Assembly (NCBI RefSeq): GCF_030733845.1
Contig: NZ_CP132312.1
Span: 262,501-326,500 of the forward strand
Reading direction: 5' to 3'
Source of the DNA: Shinella zoogloeoides
Lineage (GTDB): Bacteria > Pseudomonadota > Alphaproteobacteria > Rhizobiales > Rhizobiaceae
Length of the DNA: 64,000 nucleotides
Shown in pieces: positions 63,079 to 64,000 of this stretch. Position 1 is the first letter of the stretch; each line of letters opens with the position of its first letter. A program made the translations under genes and the position numbers. The notes under the pieces were generated by a model. That model did no database searches. It saw nothing but the letters and a program-made list of their open reading frames with translations, and was not told the DNA's origin.

Positions 63079-63789
63079 ATGGCGCACAATGCGGCGGAAG
63101 CCGAAATCGTCGATACCGGCAGCCTGACCCGGCGCTGGATCATCTATATTCTCGGGATCTACATCCTGACCTTCGGCGTCAGCCTCGCCATCCGGGCGGG
63201 TGTCGGCATCTCGCCGCAGAGCAGCCTGACGCGCACCATGACGCTCGTCTATACGCCGCTCAGCCAGGGCACGTACAACTTCATCCTTGAGCTGATCATG
63301 CTCTTCCTGACCTATCTGGTCCTGCCGAAGGACTTCAAGCTCAAGAACTTCGCCTCGCTGATCCCGGCGTTCGTCCTGGCCGTGTTCCTCGATCTCAACC
63401 TCAAGCTCACCGAGTTCGTGGTGCTGGAGGACTATTATTATCGCGTCGCGCTGCTGGTCTTCGCCGATGCGGCGCTTGCCTTCGGCCTTTTCCTGATGAT
63501 CCGCGCCAATCTCGTGCTCATGCCGATCGACATGTTCGTCAACACGATCTTCAAGCGCACCGGCTGGAAGTGGGGCAACATCAAGACCGGCTTCGACTGC
63601 ACGCTGCTTGTCGTCTCCGCGTTGATCGGCCTCGCTTTCCTGGCGGAGATCAAGTTCATCCGCGAGGGGACGATCCTCAATGCGATCCTCGTCGGCCAGT
63701 ACATCAAGCTCTACTTCTTCCTGTACAGGAAGATGAACGCGAAGAAGGACTTGCCGGTCAACGGCGCGATAGAGGCCACCGCGAAGTAA
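63079..63789 (+). CDS. YczE/YitT-like integral membrane protein (DUF6198 type)
   Basis: This 236-residue protein has five to six membrane segments. The opening WIIYILGIYILTFGVSLAIR, GVGISPQSSLTRTMTL and the repeated-half sequence GLFLMIRANLVLMPIDMFVN resemble the YczE/YitT-related group. These proteins have no firm function. It stands alone between the amine operon and a terminator. ATG 63079 follows GGGAGG. Confidence 0.75.
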   Translation: MAHNAAEAEIVDTGSLTRRWIIYILGIYILTFGVSLAIRAGVGISPQSSLTRTMTLVYTPLSQGTYNFILELIMLFLTYLVLPKDFKLKNFASLIPAFVLAVFLDLNLKLTEFVVLEDYYYRVALLVFADAALAFGLFLMIRANLVLMPIDMFVNTIFKRTGWKWGNIKTGFDCTLLVVSALIGLAFLAEIKFIREGTILNAILVGQYIKLYFFLYRKMNAKKDLPVNGAIEATAK

Positions 63790-63808
63790 GGGCCCGGAAA
63801 CTGAAACG

Positions 63809-63836
63809 AAGGGCGCCCGGAACGGGCGCCCTTTGC
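63809..63836 (+). terminator. Rho-independent terminator after the YczE-like gene
   Basis: A 10-bp stem, AAGGGCGCCC (63809-63818) with GGGCGCCCTT (63824-63833), has a GGAAC loop. It lies between two convergent genes and can act in both directions. Confidence 0.8.
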
Positions 63837-63839
63837 GTA

Positions 63840-64000
63840 TCAGGGGTAGCCGTAGAGCACCGGCATGAGACCGGCGGACGCCCTGAAGCGGTCCCAGGAC
63901 TTTCGTTCCGGCCTCGTCCAGCCGGTTTCGGCGACGGCCGAAAGGCGCGGGAAGACGAGGCGGTCGAAGACCGCGCGGTCCTGCATCGGCTCGGACCAGA
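63840..64000 (-). CDS. C-terminal end of a GH20 beta-N-acetylhexosaminidase (start outside window)
   Basis: Reading the minus strand from the right edge gives 53 codons ending in TGA at 63842-63840. The peptide includes WSEPMQDRAVFDRLVFPRLS and AVAETGWTRPERKSWDRF. W-x-E followed by F-P-R-L-x-A-x-A-E-x-x-W matches the conserved end of the family 20 hexosaminidase barrel. The enzyme would remove terminal N-acetylhexosamines from chitin- or murein-derived oligosaccharides. Only the C-terminus is visible. Confidence 0.82.
   Translation of the reverse strand, partial: WSEPMQDRAVFDRLVFPRLSAVAETGWTRPERKSWDRFRASAGLMPVLYGYP

Noticed and set aside
62796..63290. Small open frames in the gap before the YczE-like gene
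   Set aside because: They overlap the ribosome-binding site or coding region of the real gene, show no domain and have no good start signals.
1..64000. tRNA, rRNA, insertion sequence, prophage or toxin-antitoxin genes
   Set aside because: Looked for by eye on both strands; no transposase, integrase, recognisable tRNA cloverleaf or rRNA segment was found. A computed tRNA scan would be decisive.

Overview
The window is GC-rich DNA whose gene content suggests an alphaproteobacterium of the Rhizobiales, probably near Rhizobiaceae (Shinella, Rhizobium or Ensifer type). The reasons are the many ABC and tripartite uptake operons with dedicated regulators, DctB/DctD-like and SorC regulators, and rhizobial-style polyamine and methylated-amine oxidoreductases. 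This placement is an inference; there is no rRNA or tRNA in the window to test it.

Region by region. 1-5.0 kb: the end of a DctB-like sensor kinase, its DctD-like sigma-54 activator, and a tctCBA tripartite tricarboxylate transporter with candidate activator sites in front. 5.1-8.4 kb: an AraC regulator and a TonB-dependent siderophore receptor. 8.4-12.8 kb: a DeoR regulator divergent from a choline-kinase-like phosphotransferase and a dimethylglycine/sarcosine-dehydrogenase-like flavoprotein. 13.0-24.4 kb: a sugar or polyol operon made of a ribose-type ABC transporter, SorC regulator, aldo/keto reductase, GlpD/EryB-like dehydrogenase, class I aldolase, FGGY kinase and GMC oxidoreductase. Two of its genes (ABC ATPase and aldolase) carry frameshifts. 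24.6-26.6 kb: a GGDEF-EAL protein. 26.6-33.7 kb: a 5-oxoproline locus resembling Bacillus ycsFGI-kipIA (GntR regulator, NRAMP-like protein, PxpA, DUF1445 protein, fused PxpB-PxpC, fused biotin carboxylase-BCCP). 33.8-36.8 kb: agmatine deiminase, a polyamine-binding protein and a LuxR regulator. 36.9-38.1 kb: a glutaredoxin-MauE membrane protein and a MerR regulator sharing one palindromic operator.

38.1-54.3 kb is the least ordinary part. A tightly overlapping six-gene operon on the minus strand encodes a KAS III-like synthase, an OleD/3beta-HSD-like reductase, a metallo-beta-lactamase fold protein, an adenylate-forming enzyme, an acyltransferase-like protein and a Rieske oxygenase. It faces an ATP-grasp ligase gene and looks like an uncharacterised biosynthetic cluster. 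Upstream of it on the same strand is a 6.8-kb gene for a protein made almost wholly of about 280 octapeptide repeats, organised into longer blocks. Upstream again are an anti-sigma factor, an ECF sigma factor and a small secreted COG4315-type protein.

54.4-62.8 kb: an eight-gene operon on the minus strand (XRE-cupin regulator, PotD/B/C/A-type ABC transporter, amine oxidase, cupin, trimethylamine-dehydrogenase-like flavoprotein) for uptake and oxidation of an amine, with a palindrome at the regulator's start. 63.1-63.8 kb: a YczE/YitT-like membrane protein. The right edge holds the C-terminus of a GH20 beta-N-acetylhexosaminidase on the minus strand. No tRNA, rRNA, CRISPR array, insertion sequence or prophage gene was recognised.
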